64,000 nucleotides of DNA from Sphingomonadaceae bacterium (GCA_025359445.1 JANYGB010000044.1:36695-100694); one strand, 5' to 3'; shown: positions 27,791-37,086, numbered from the stretch's first letter. Made by a program: numbers and translations. The notes: generated from the letters alone by a model not told the origin.

Positions 27791-28862
27791 TCAACCCGCC
27801 ACCACCAACGTCAGCACAAAACACGCCCCGCTCGCCGTCTCGCCCAGCTCCAGCGACCCGCCCCGGCTCTCCGCCAAGGCCCGCGCGATGGGCAACCCCA
27901 GCCCGGTCCCGCCGACCTCGCGCTTTGATGTAAAGAACGGGTCGAACACCCGGGTTACGTCGGCGGCGGGGACGCCGGGGCCGTTGTCGGTTAGCGCGAT
28001 GCTGGCGTAGCGGCCGCGGTGGCCGGTGGTGATGGCGAGCGTGGTGGCACCGGCCTGGCGGGCGTTTTCTATGAGTGTGGCGAGGACGGTTTCGAGGGCT
28101 TGCTCCTCGATCGCGAGCGCGGGGAAGGTGTCGGCCACGGTGGCGGTCAGCGCGAAGGTCGGCGTGGCGTGAGCGTCGGTCAGGCGGGCGATGACGGCGC
28201 TGACCTTGCTGCGCGCTTCGTGCCCGCCCCCTGCATTCGGGCGGGCCATGTCGGCTTGCGCGAGCTCCATCAGGCGGCTGACCAGCCTGGACAAGCGCTG
28301 CGCGTCGCCTTCCATGTTGGCGAGGAACCGCGCGGTCCCCGGCGCTCATGCCGGGGCCGTGGTCTTGCAACAGCTCGATCCCGCCGCGGATTCCGGCGAG
28401 CGGCGTCTTGAATTCGTGGCTGAGGCTGGCGGCGAAATCGCGCAGGTAGCGGCTGCGGCGGTTGATCGCCTCGGCCATCAGCGCGAAGTCGGCGTTGAGG
28501 CTGCGGATCTCGCGCACCTCGAGTGTGGGCGGGCGCAAGTTTGCAGGGCGGCCTTGGGCGAGCGCGCGGGTCGCCGCCGACAATCGCTCTACGGGCACGA
28601 CGATGGCGCGGGCGAGGATGGCGGCGATCAGCAGCAACAGAGCGAAGATCACCGCCGCGCCGAGCACGATCAGCACCATCAGGCTGAGGCGGCTGTGCGC
28701 GGTGGCGCGCAAGGCCAGCGCGGCGAGCGCGGGCAGGGCGGCGGCGAACAGCAGCGCCCCGGACAAGAGCCAGCGCAGCCGCGGCACCGGCCACAAGCGG
28801 CGCGCGGGGGCCCGGGCGGAGGCGATCAGTCGCCGGATTTGGTGCTCGCTCCGCCGAGACAA
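27791..28862 (-). pseudogene. Membrane sensor histidine kinase, broken by a frameshift
   Basis: The first frame, from about 28862, carries two membrane helices (about residues 31-50 and 58-84), a HAMP-like linker, and HisKA with SLSHEFKTPLAGIRGGIELL. It then runs out of frame after MSAGDRA. The second frame, from about 28345 to 27791, continues with RFLANMEGDAQRLSRLVSRL, the N box LIENARQAG, DNGPGVP and GGTGLGLPIARAL. The change falls in a CGCGCG run near 28335-28345 and fits loss of two bases. The start codon is uncertain (TTG at 28862 overlaps the regulator gene). Either the kinase is dead or the read has an indel error in a GC run. Confidence 0.8.
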
Positions 28863-29590
28863 GCCCCGAGCCGGTAGCCGACCCCGGCCTTGGTCTCGAC
28901 CACGTCATGGCCTCCCGCATCGTTGAACTTGCGGCGCAGGTTGCGGATGTGGCTGTCAATCGTGCGGTCGGTGATCGCGAACCCCGGCCCGTGGATCTGG
29001 TCGATCAGCTGGTCGCGGCTGAGGATGCGGCCTTGGGCACCTGCCAGCGCCTTGAGCAGGTTGAACTCGCTGACGGTGAGCGGGACTTCGGTGCCCGCCC
29101 AGTGCGCGGTCCAGCCCTCGGCATCGAGCGTCAGGAGCCCGTGGCTGCGGGTGGCGGCGCTCTCCACTGGCGCAGCGCGCGGGGCCGAGCGGCGCATGAT
29201 CGCATTGGCGCGGGCGACCACTTCGCGCGGGCTGAATGGCTTGATCACATAGTCGTCCGCCCCCAGCTCAATCCCCAGTACCCGGTCGAACTCTTCGTCG
29301 CGGCTGGAGAGGAACAGGACGGGGACTTCGGTGGTGGCCCGCAGGCGGCGGCAGACCTCGAGCCCGTCCATCCGGGGCATGTTGATATCAAGCACGACCA
29401 GATCGGGGGCCGCGCGGGCGACTGCGGCCAGCGCTTCCTCACCGTCGGCAGCTTCGCGCACCGCCATCCCGGCTTTCTCGAACGCGAACACGAGCAGCGC
29501 GCGGATATGCGGGTCATCATCGACCACCAGGACGGTACGGAACATGGGCGTGTTTGGCGCGGTTAGCGGGGCGAGGTCAATCGCGTTCAT
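28826..29590 (-). CDS. OmpR-family response regulator
   Basis: A 254-residue regulator. The receiver starts VLVVDDDPHIRALL, with phospho-acceptor in LVVLDINMPRMDG and DDYVIKPFSPRE; the winged-helix domain ends TDRTIDSHIRNLRRKF and VETKAGVGYRLG. ATG at 29590 overlaps the stop of the DUF4173 gene by one base (TGATG), which favours translational coupling; ATG at 29545 is a shorter option. It precedes and overlaps the broken sensor kinase, so the cognate kinase may be missing. Confidence 0.9.
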   Translation of the reverse strand: MNAIDLAPLTAPNTPMFRTVLVVDDDPHIRALLVFAFEKAGMAVREAADGEEALAAVARAAPDLVVLDINMPRMDGLEVCRRLRATTEVPVLFLSSRDEEFDRVLGIELGADDYVIKPFSPREVVARANAIMRRSAPRAAPVESAATRSHGLLTLDAEGWTAHWAGTEVPLTVSEFNLLKALAGAQGRILSRDQLIDQIHGPGFAITDRTIDSHIRNLRRKFNDAGGHDVVETKAGVGYRLGACLGGASTKSGD

Positions 29591-31080
29591 CAGAGGCAGT
29601 CCGGTTGGTAAGGCACGGTGGTGCTGGGCGGCGTGGCGCGAGCTTGCGCCAGTCGCCGGTCGAGCAGCAGGCTCCACCCGCCTTCCTTGCGCCAGCTCTC
29701 CAACCGGTTCTGCGCAACCACGCGCAACTCCCGCGCGTTGCCGCCAAGATCGCCGGGCAGGTGCCGCTGGTCGAGTTCGATTAGCGCCGGGAGGGCGGAG
29801 CCGCGCAGGTAATCGAGATAGCACAGGTCGAGCCCCGCGCCGTCGCCGTCAATCTCCTTGGCGTGGGCGACGTTCCAGCGGGCGGAAACCGCGCCGAGAT
29901 CGATAAAGGCGACGCCCGTCAGCAGCACTCCTGCTGCGGCGAGGTTGGCGTTGATCAGCCAGCTCGCGCTTTTGCCGTGCAGCATCCGCCACAGCACCAG
30001 CACCAGCCCCACCGCGACCAGCGCCATCCACAACAGCGCGGAGAGGCGCAGGATGGTGAGCGAGTAGGCCTCGACATAGTCAAATGTCCGTAGCGCGGCG
30101 CTGGCGACCAGCAACAGGTTCTGCGCAATCCACAGCGTGACGAGGCGGCGCACCAGCGGGCTGGCGGCGGTGCTCGAGTGCGGGCGCATCGTCACCAGCA
30201 CGAACAGCGCGGCGAGCAGCGCGGTGACGATCAGCGGGTATGCGCCGCGGTGGGCATAGTCGGCGAGGGTAATGCCTTGCGGCAGGGTGGCAAGGTGGCT
30301 CAAGTACGCAAGGTCCATCAGGTTCTGCGCGGCGAACAGCGCATTGAACGCGGCGAGCGACAGCGTGACCGAGGCGAGGCTGACCCCGGGCAGGACGACG
30401 TCGCCGCTGCCATCGAACGTGCCGAACATGCGGCGCGGCGGGCGCGGGCGGAGCACGCCCCAGGTCATCACCGCCAGAATGGCCCACAGGATGAGGCGCG
30501 GGACCAGCGACCAATCGAACTCGGGCAGTGGCAGGCTGGCGAAGAACCGCTCGATCACCGGGTTGGCCGCTGCGAACAGCCACACGAACACCGCCGAACC
30601 CAGCAGCGGCAGGATCAATACCGGCAAGCTGCGGCGCAGGCCCCTCGGTCCGGCGGGGCGCTTGCGGCGTACCCGGCTGAGGATCGTGAGGTCGATCAGC
30701 GGGCCGAACAATGACTTGAACCCGTGGGCAAACAGCCGCTGGAACCAGCGCCAGCCATCGCCGAACGTCGCGGTGCCGGGGAGCAGCGTGGCACAGCCCA
30801 TCGCCACCCAGAACAATCCGAAGGCGAGCGGGCTTGGGTCCCAGAGCTGCGCCAAGGCATAAATCGCGGCCAGCCCCAGCGCGATCCGCGCACGCTTGTC
30901 GCGGCGCACTGCGGGGCGCGCGATGGCCAAAGCTGCAACTAGCCCCAGACCGAATATCCCCTGCACCCCGGCAAATTGCTGGAGCTGCCAAAAGATGTAA
31001 TCGCCCAGCACCACCGCCAGCGCGGTCACGCCCAGCTTGAGCGTCAGGCTCCCGTCCCACCGTTTCGCAACCAATCGCAT
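29590..31080 (-). CDS. DUF4173-type polytopic membrane protein
   Basis: A 496-residue protein with about ten hydrophobic segments from residue 13 to 385 and a soluble C-terminal tail (ARWNVAHAKEIDGDGAGLDLCYLDYL to the end). The block YAHRGAYPLIVTALLAA and the preceding LPQGITLADY are typical of DUF4173 proteins. No function is known for the family. It is the first gene of a unit with a response regulator and a sensor kinase, which suggests an envelope sensing or accessory role. Confidence 0.8.
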   Translation of the reverse strand: MRLVAKRWDGSLTLKLGVTALAVVLGDYIFWQLQQFAGVQGIFGLGLVAALAIARPAVRRDKRARIALGLAAIYALAQLWDPSPLAFGLFWVAMGCATLLPGTATFGDGWRWFQRLFAHGFKSLFGPLIDLTILSRVRRKRPAGPRGLRRSLPVLILPLLGSAVFVWLFAAANPVIERFFASLPLPEFDWSLVPRLILWAILAVMTWGVLRPRPPRRMFGTFDGSGDVVLPGVSLASVTLSLAAFNALFAAQNLMDLAYLSHLATLPQGITLADYAHRGAYPLIVTALLAALFVLVTMRPHSSTAASPLVRRLVTLWIAQNLLLVASAALRTFDYVEAYSLTILRLSALLWMALVAVGLVLVLWRMLHGKSASWLINANLAAAGVLLTGVAFIDLGAVSARWNVAHAKEIDGDGAGLDLCYLDYLRGSALPALIELDQRHLPGDLGGNARELRVVAQNRLESWRKEGGWSLLLDRRLAQARATPPSTTVPYQPDCL

Positions 31081-31193
31081 GCAAGTGCCCTCCCGTTTGT
31101 ATGGGTGGCCTTATGCTGGCCCCAAACGCAAGGAGTTACGCCGTCCGCGTGGCCTTGCCTTGGCAATGCGGTGCAGGATCGGTGCAGCCTACC

Positions 31194-31297
31194 CGTCGTT
31201 CCGCCGCAGGCCGGAATCCAGTCCGAACTAGCAGACGGCGTCGCTTAGCGACGGCAGTATTCTTTGCGCTGGGCCCCGGCCTGCGCCGGGGTGACGA
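31194..31297. repeat. Palindromic intergenic repeat, family R2, copy 2
   Basis: Arms around CCGCAGGCCGGAATCCAG (31204 on) and CTGGGCCCCGGCCTGCGCC (31269 on), the same layout as the copy at 25573. It fills most of the gap between the DUF4173 gene and the end of ftsK. Confidence 0.75.
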
Positions 31298-31316
31298 TCT
31301 TGAACAAAACCTGCGC

Positions 31317-33668
31317 TTAAAGCGGGCTGCCATCCTTGTCGCGGTAGATATCGCGCCGCCCGACGTGGTTGGCCGGGCCGACATAGCCATCGCCTTCCAT
31401 CCGCTCGACCCATTTGGCGGCAGTGTTGTAGCCCACGCCCAGTTGCCGTTGCAGCCACGAGGCGCTGGCTTTCTGGCTTTCGAACACGATCTGGCAGGCC
31501 TGGCGGTACTTGCGTTCGTCCGGGCTGTCGCTGGCGGTGGCGTCAAGGTCGTCGAACCCGAACGAGCCATCTTCGGGCTCTTCGGTGACCGAGGTGACAT
31601 ATTCGGGCTTGCCTTGCGTGCGCCAGAAGTCGGCGATCCGCTCGACCTCTTCGTCCGACACGAACGGCCCGTGGACCCGCATGATCGGCTGGGTGTTGGG
31701 CTTGTAGAGCATGTCACCCTTGCCCAGCAGCTGCTCGGCGCCCTGCTCGCCCAGGATGGTGCGGCTGTCGATCCGGCTGGTCACCGCGAAGCTGATGCGG
31801 GTCGGCAGGTTGGCTTTGATCACGCCCGTAATAACGTCAACGCTCGGACGCTGGGTGGCCATGATCAGGTGGATGCCCGCCGCGCGGCTCTTCTGGCTGA
31901 GCCGCTGGATCAGCACTTCGACTTCCTTGCCGACGGTGATCATCAGATCGGCCAGTTCGTCGACGATCACCACGATCTGCGGCAGCGGCAGATAATCGAG
32001 CTGGGTTTCCTCGAACAGTTCCTCGCCGGTATCGGGATCGAACCCGATCTGGATACGCCGGCCGAGCGGCTTGCCCTTGGCGATTGCGACCGAAACCTTG
32101 TCGTTGAAGCCCGACAGGTTGCGCACTGACAGCTCGCTCATCTGGCGGTAGCGGCGCTCCATTTCCTCGACCGCCCATTTAAGCGCGCGCACGGCCTTGC
32201 TCGGCTCGGTCACCACCGGGGCGAGCAAGTGCGGGATATCGTCATAGCTCTTGAGTTCGAGCACTTTGGGATCGACCAGGATCAGGCGGCATTGCGCCGG
32301 CGTGAGCCGGTAGAGCAGCGACAGCAGGATCGTGTTGAGCCCGACCGATTTGCCCGAACCCGTGGTCCCCGCCACCAGCAAGTGCGGCATGACCGCCAGA
32401 TCGGCGACAACCGGCTCGCCCGCGATATCCTTGCCCAGGATGATCGGCAGCGCGGCCTTCGACTGGGCGAACTTCTCGCAGGCGACCAGTTCCTTGAAGC
32501 TGACCATCTGGCGGTCCGCGTTCGGAAGCTCGATCCCCATCACCGTGCGCCCCGGGATCGAGGACACCCGCGCCGAGATCGCGCTCATGTTGCGGGCAAT
32601 GTCGTCAGCCAGGCCGATCACGCGGCTGGCCTTGATCCCCGGTGCGGGTTCAAGCTCGTACATCGTCACCACCGGGCCGGTGCGGACCGTGTCGATCGTG
32701 CCCTTGACGTTGAAATCGTCGAGCACGGTTTCAAGCAGCCGCGCATTGCGTTCCAGCGCGAGCTTGTCGACCTTGGGCGCAGAGTTGGCCGGGGGATCGT
32801 TAAGCAAGTCCAGCCCGGGCAGCGCGTATGTGCTGAACAAGTCGCTCTGGCGGCTCGCGCCGGACAGCGCCGCGGGTTTGGCCGCGCGCGCCGGGTCGGA
32901 AATTTCGGGAGCCTTGCGCGCGGCGGCGATCTGCTCGCCGTGCGCAGGCCGGTCGCGCTTGGCGCGCGGGGCGACCGAGACGAACTCGCCGTCGTTCGCA
33001 GAGGACAGGCGGCGCTGGCGTTTCAGGAACGAGGGCAGCGTGAACAGGCTGCCCCAGTCGAACGCGAAGATCCGTGCCGCGATGATCGATCCGCCGGCCA
33101 ATGTGGCGAGGCCCGCCAATGCGGTGAAGATCCACTGCGCGCCCGACGGCAGCTTGCCCGCGATGAAGTGCACCGCGCCGCTTCCGAGCAGCCCGGCGAT
33201 CCCGCCCCAGCCGGCGGGCAGCACGGTTTCCAGATCGTTGATCGCCAGGCTCAGCGTGGTCGCGATCAGCGCCATTGCGAACAGCAACAACCCGATCGGC
33301 CGCCACCAGGCGTGGCGGTCGTGCTCAAGCGACTGGTTCTCCTCTTCGACCAGCCGCCACAGCCCGCGCGCCATCACGTAGAGCAGCGGCAGGAACAGCA
33401 CGCAGACCGGGCCGAACAGGAACAGCGCGCGCTCGGCCGCCCAGGCCCCCGCGCCGCCCATCCAGTTAAGCACCGGGCCGCCCGCTGCGGTCGAGGCCGA
33501 AGGGTCGGTCTGCTGGTAGGTGACCAGCGCAATCGCGAGGAATACCATGCCGCCAAGCAGCGCCAGCGCCCCGCCGATTTCGGCGCTGCGCCGCGCCGCG
33601 CGCCGCAATGCGGCACGCCAATCGACCCGCGCGCCGCGGTGGCTGGCAGTTGCAGGCCGTGTTGCCAT
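31317..33668 (-). CDS. ftsK: DNA translocase FtsK
   Basis: A 783-residue cell-division protein that anchors at the septum and pumps chromosome ends toward dif. An N-terminal region with four membrane helices (about residues 35-190) is followed by a linker, then the motor with VAGTTGSGKSVGLN near 440 and the Walker B VIVDELADLM. The C-terminal gamma winged helix (SASWLQRQLGVGYNTAAKWVERME) reads KOPS sites. The linker is short compared with E. coli FtsK, as usual in this class. Confidence 0.95.
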   Translation of the reverse strand: MATRPATASHRGARVDWRAALRRAARRSAEIGGALALLGGMVFLAIALVTYQQTDPSASTAAGGPVLNWMGGAGAWAAERALFLFGPVCVLFLPLLYVMARGLWRLVEEENQSLEHDRHAWWRPIGLLLFAMALIATTLSLAINDLETVLPAGWGGIAGLLGSGAVHFIAGKLPSGAQWIFTALAGLATLAGGSIIAARIFAFDWGSLFTLPSFLKRQRRLSSANDGEFVSVAPRAKRDRPAHGEQIAAARKAPEISDPARAAKPAALSGASRQSDLFSTYALPGLDLLNDPPANSAPKVDKLALERNARLLETVLDDFNVKGTIDTVRTGPVVTMYELEPAPGIKASRVIGLADDIARNMSAISARVSSIPGRTVMGIELPNADRQMVSFKELVACEKFAQSKAALPIILGKDIAGEPVVADLAVMPHLLVAGTTGSGKSVGLNTILLSLLYRLTPAQCRLILVDPKVLELKSYDDIPHLLAPVVTEPSKAVRALKWAVEEMERRYRQMSELSVRNLSGFNDKVSVAIAKGKPLGRRIQIGFDPDTGEELFEETQLDYLPLPQIVVIVDELADLMITVGKEVEVLIQRLSQKSRAAGIHLIMATQRPSVDVITGVIKANLPTRISFAVTSRIDSRTILGEQGAEQLLGKGDMLYKPNTQPIMRVHGPFVSDEEVERIADFWRTQGKPEYVTSVTEEPEDGSFGFDDLDATASDSPDERKYRQACQIVFESQKASASWLQRQLGVGYNTAAKWVERMEGDGYVGPANHVGRRDIYRDKDGSPL

Positions 33669-33742
33669 GGTAATCCCCTCGCGTTCCGGCGCGCACTATG
33701 CGCCGCGCGGTGACTCCGCGTCAAGAATCCCGTCAAGAATCG

Positions 33743-33832
33743 CGTCATCCCGGGCTTGACCCGGGATCGCTGGCGGCCTGATCCGAACTTGCGCTTGGGG
33801 GCCAGCGGTCCCGGGTCAAGCCCGGGACGACG
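33743..33832. repeat. Palindromic intergenic repeat, family R1, copy 1
   Basis: A 90-base element with 32-base arms (33743-33774 and 33801-33832) that match with two differences. Each arm is itself a palindrome around CCCGGGCTTGACCCGGG and ends GCTGGC/GCCAGC. The right arm overlaps the last codons of the ThiE-like gene and supplies its TGA stop. Confidence 0.9.
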
Positions 33833-34334
33833 ATTGCGAAAACGCGTCGATTCCGGCCCAACGCGGCCAGCCGAGCTGCCTTGCCGAGCGTGCGTTCATC
33901 CCGCCGAGCGCGATAACCGGCACTTGCGCACGCGCTGCGAGCAATCGGAACCGCAGCGGGCCGAGCACCTTTCCGCCGGGGTGCGAGCGGGTCGGAAAGA
34001 CGGGGGAAAGCAGCAGCGCCGCCGCCTGTGTCGCGCGGCCGATTTCACGCATCGAATGGACCGGCACCAGATGCCCGCCCGTCCCGTAGGCCAGATCTGC
34101 ACCCCAGCGCCGCGCCATTGCGCGGCTTCCGGCCAGACTGACCATATGGCCGTGCGCTCGCGCAATCCGCGCCAGCACTACAAACCGCGCCCGGCGTTCG
34201 GCTGGAGGCAGGTGGTAGTGACGGAAGATGAAACCGCCCCCGCGCGGCAAGCGCCCCAGCGCACTTTCGAGCGCAGCATCGTTACGCGCGTCCGAAATCA
34301 GCCACACTGCCGGGAGGGGCTTCAATCGCGCCAT
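33816..34334 (-). CDS. Thiamine-phosphate synthase-like protein
   Basis: A 172-residue TIM-barrel protein related to ThiE/TenI: LPAVWLISDARND, FIFRHYHLPPAERRARF, LLLSPVFPTRSHPGGKVLGPLRF and VPVIALGGMNARSA. The family couples thiazole and pyrimidine phosphates or isomerises the thiazole. It is short and lacks part of the usual pyrophosphate site, so it may be a divergent ThiE. ATG at 34334 gives a clean N-terminus. The final residues SSRA and the stop are encoded by a copy of repeat R1, implying that the natural C-terminus was replaced or extended by the repeat. Confidence 0.78.
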   Translation of the reverse strand: MARLKPLPAVWLISDARNDAALESALGRLPRGGGFIFRHYHLPPAERRARFVVLARIARAHGHMVSLAGSRAMARRWGADLAYGTGGHLVPVHSMREIGRATQAAALLLSPVFPTRSHPGGKVLGPLRFRLLAARAQVPVIALGGMNARSARQLGWPRWAGIDAFSQSSSRA

Positions 34335-34356
34335 GTCCCCGCTATAGCAGCGCGCA

Positions 34357-35019
34357 ATGACTGATCCAGCCCAAGCTCTTCGCGATGTGCAGTCGCGCAT
34401 CGATCACGCCGCGAAAATCGCGCAACGCCGCGCCGATGCGGTGACGCTGATCGCGGTCAGCAAGACTCATCCGGCTGACGCTATCGTCCCGCTGATCGCC
34501 GCCGGACAGCGCGTGTTCGGTGAAAACCGGGTGCAGGAGGCGCAGGACAAGTGGCCCGGATTGCGCGAGGCTCACGCCGGCATCGAATTGCACCTGATCG
34601 GCCAGCTCCAGTCGAACAAGGCCGACGATGCGGTGGCGCTGTTCGATTGCATCCATTCGCTCGACCGCTCGTCGCTGGTCGGGGCGCTGGCCAAGGCGAT
34701 GGACAAGGCCGGACGGCAAGTGCCGTGCTTCATCCAGGTCAACATCGGCGCAGAGGAACAGAAGGGCGGCTGCGCCATCGCCGCGCTACCTGCGCTGCTG
34801 GCTGAAACGCGCGCCGCAGCCCTGCCGGTGATCGGGCTGATGTGCGTTCCCCCGCTGGACATCGAACCCGCGCCGTTCTTCGCCCTGCTCGACAAACTGG
34901 CGGACGATCACGGACTGGCGGGCCGCTCGATGGGCATGTCCGGCGATTTCGAGACCGCCGTGATGCTCGGCGCGACTCACGTCCGGGTCGGCTCGGCACT
35001 GTTCGGCACGCGCGAGTAA
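34357..35019 (+). CDS. YggS-family pyridoxal-phosphate homeostasis protein
   Basis: A 220-residue protein of the YggS/PROSC family, which binds PLP without known catalysis and balances vitamin B6 pools. The PLP lysine is in TLIAVSKTHPAD, followed by FGENRVQEAQDKW, HLIGQLQSNKADDAV and the C-terminal MSGDFETAVMLGATHVRVGSALFG. It diverges from the ThiE-like gene with only 22 bases between start codons. Confidence 0.95.
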   Translation: MTDPAQALRDVQSRIDHAAKIAQRRADAVTLIAVSKTHPADAIVPLIAAGQRVFGENRVQEAQDKWPGLREAHAGIELHLIGQLQSNKADDAVALFDCIHSLDRSSLVGALAKAMDKAGRQVPCFIQVNIGAEEQKGGCAIAALPALLAETRAAALPVIGLMCVPPLDIEPAPFFALLDKLADDHGLAGRSMGMSGDFETAVMLGATHVRVGSALFGTRE

Positions 35020-35020
35020 C

Positions 35021-35141
35021 CGTCGTCCCGGGCTTGACCCGGGACCGCTGGCCGCATTGTCGCGAGGGTGCGTCAGGTCGCCAGCGGTCCCGGATCAAGT
35101 CCGGGAGTCGCCAGCGGTCCCGGATCAAGTCCGGGACGACG
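35021..35141. repeat. Palindromic repeat family R1, copy 2, with a duplicated right arm
   Basis: Left arm at 35021-35052 (core CCCGGGCTTGACCCGGG). The right arm is present twice as an exact 30-base tandem duplication, 35077-35106 and 35107-35136 (core GGTCCCGGATCAAGTCCGGG). It lies between convergent yggS and pyk, where its hairpins could end transcription from both sides. Confidence 0.9.
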
Positions 35142-35148
35142 AGACAGC

Positions 35149-36600
35149 CTACCGCTCTTTCAGTTCGTTCCCGCTCAGCGTCACCACGTGAAGCAGGTTG
35201 GTCGATCCCGGCGTCCCGAACGGTACGCCGGCCAGCGCGACGAGTTTCGAGCCTGCGGTGCCAAAGCCGTGGCGTAGCGCCATGCGCTTGCCCTTGGCGA
35301 TCATCTCCTCGAAACTGCCGATGTCCTTGGTCTGGACCGCATGGGTGCCCCACAGCAGGGCCAGCCGCCGGGCGATCTGGGCTGAGGGGGTGAGCACCAT
35401 GATCGGCACATCGGGCCGTTCGCGCGCCACCCGGCGCGCGGTCGAGCCAGATCCGGTGAACACGATGATCCCCGCCACCATCACCGTCTGCGCGATGGTT
35501 GCGCTGGCTTGTGCGAGCGCATCGGCAGTGGTCGCATCGGGGCGTACCTGGGTGAAATGGAGCCGCTCGGCAAAGCCCGGATCGTTTTCCACGTTGCAGG
35601 CGATGCGGTGCATGATCGTGACTGCTTCGACCGGCCAGGCCCCGCTCGCGGTTTCGGCCGAGAGCATCACGGCATCGGCGCCGTCATAAACCGCGTTGGC
35701 CACATCGGACACTTCGGCGCGGGTCGGCGCGGGGCTTTCGATCATCGATTCGAGCATTTGCGTCGCGACCACAACCGGTTTGCCGCTGCGCCGGGTAGCG
35801 GCGACGATCCGCTTTTGCAGCGGCGGAACTTCCTCGGGGTTAAGCTCCACCCCCAGATCGCCGCGCGCGACCATGATTCCGTCCGACAGCTCGATGATTT
35901 CTTCCAGCCGGTCGATTGCGGCGGGTTTTTCGATCTTGGCCATCAGCGCGGTGGTTGAACGCCCCATCAGCTTGCGCGCTTCGGCCACGTCTTCGGGGCG
36001 CTGGACGAATGACAGCGCGATCCAGTCCGCGCCCTGTTCGAGCGCGAAAGCCAGATCGCGGCGGTCCTTGTCGGTCAGCGCCGGGACCGGTACCACCGCA
36101 TCGGGTACATTGACGCCTTTGCGGTCCGAAATGATCCCGCCGACCTCGGCCGAGCACAGGATGTGGTCCATGTCGGCTTCGATCACTTTCAGCCGCAGCT
36201 TGCCGTCGTCGATCAGCAGCCGCTGGCCCTTGCGCAGCACCCCGAACAGTTCGGGATGCGGCAGGCAGACGCGGTGCTCGTCGCCCAGCGCCGGATTGCG
36301 GTCGAGCGTAAAGTGGCCCGAGTGGCGGATCACCGCCTTGCCATCCTTGAACTGGCCAACCCGCAGCTTGGGCCCTTGCAGATCGCACAGCACCGCTACC
36401 GGGCGGCCGACCTGTTTTTCGACCATCCGTATCGCGGCAATCGTCTCGGCGTGAGTGGCGTGATCGCCGTGGCTCATGTTGACGCGGAACGCATCGGCCC
36501 CCGCGCGCAGCAGCTTCTCGATCATCTCGGGGCCGCGGCTGGCCGGACCAAGCGTCGCCAAAATCTTGACCTTACGACCGCGCAAATCGAGCTTTGCCAC
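35149..36600 (-). CDS. pyk: Pyruvate kinase
   Basis: A 483-residue pyruvate kinase that transfers phosphate from phosphoenolpyruvate to ADP. KILATLGPASRG, the substrate motif MAKIEKPAAIDRLEEII (catalytic K), GDLGVELNPEEVPPLQKRI and the C-terminal FTGSGSTARRVARERP are present. It is of normal length without an extra C-terminal PEP-utiliser domain. It diverges from the DUF1244 gene. Confidence 0.97.
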   Translation of the reverse strand: MAKLDLRGRKVKILATLGPASRGPEMIEKLLRAGADAFRVNMSHGDHATHAETIAAIRMVEKQVGRPVAVLCDLQGPKLRVGQFKDGKAVIRHSGHFTLDRNPALGDEHRVCLPHPELFGVLRKGQRLLIDDGKLRLKVIEADMDHILCSAEVGGIISDRKGVNVPDAVVPVPALTDKDRRDLAFALEQGADWIALSFVQRPEDVAEARKLMGRSTTALMAKIEKPAAIDRLEEIIELSDGIMVARGDLGVELNPEEVPPLQKRIVAATRRSGKPVVVATQMLESMIESPAPTRAEVSDVANAVYDGADAVMLSAETASGAWPVEAVTIMHRIACNVENDPGFAERLHFTQVRPDATTADALAQASATIAQTVMVAGIIVFTGSGSTARRVARERPDVPIMVLTPSAQIARRLALLWGTHAVQTKDIGSFEEMIAKGKRMALRHGFGTAGSKLVALAGVPFGTPGSTNLLHVVTLSGNELKER

Positions 36601-36665
36601 TGTTACCTCTTCCCGTTTGAGTGCGCGCTATGGCAAAGAACGACAGAAACCCCAAGGAATCCGAG

Positions 36666-36992
36666 ATGAGTTGTTCCGAAAATACGAATGCAAACCCCGC
36701 TGATCCGCTCGAAGCGCTCGATGATGCGGTGGCGGCGGCAGCGTTCCGGCGGCTGGTGCGGCATCTGCGCCACCGCCACGATGCGCAGAATATTGACCTG
36801 ATGGGGCTGGCGGGGTTCTGCCGCAATTGCCTCGCAGACTGGATCGTCGAAGCCGGCGCACCACTGGACAAGTCTGCCGCGCGTGAGGTGATCCACGGGA
36901 TGCCGGCGGGCGAGTGGAAGGCGCGGTTCCAGTCGGATGCGACGCCCGAGCAACTTGAGCGGATGGCGCAGAGTGTGGCCAAGAACGCCTAA
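36666..36992 (+). CDS. DUF1244 family protein
   Basis: A 108-residue protein with the DUF1244 core FRRLVRHLRHRHDAQNIDLMGLAGFCRNCLADWIVEA, including two conserved Cys in FCRNCL. Function unknown; the Cys pair suggests a metal or redox role. AAGGAA lies seven bases before ATG 36666, which decides the start over the in-frame ATG at 36630. It diverges from pyk and is followed by repeat R1. Confidence 0.85.
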   Translation: MSCSENTNANPADPLEALDDAVAAAAFRRLVRHLRHRHDAQNIDLMGLAGFCRNCLADWIVEAGAPLDKSAAREVIHGMPAGEWKARFQSDATPEQLERMAQSVAKNA

Positions 36993-36995
36993 TTC

Positions 36996-37086
36996 CGTCG
37001 TCCCGGGCTTGACCCGGGACCGCTGGCCGCAACGTCGCAAACTCGCGTCCAGAGGCCACCGGTCCCGGGCCAAGCCCGGGACGACG
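36996..37086. repeat. Palindromic repeat family R1, copy 3
   Basis: Arms with core CCCGGGCTTGACCCGGG (left, near 37002) and GGTCCCGGGCCAAGCCCGGG (right, near 37061), starting four bases after the DUF1244 stop. The position fits a terminator-like role for the DUF1244 gene. Confidence 0.88.

Noticed and set aside
32229..33713. 494-codon plus-strand frame
   Set aside because: Antisense to ftsK; no ribosome site and no motif.
33743..33832. R1 as an ordinary transcription terminator
   Set aside because: Two copies overlap coding ends and none is followed by a T run; the spread of near-identical copies fits a repeat family better, though it may still stop transcription.
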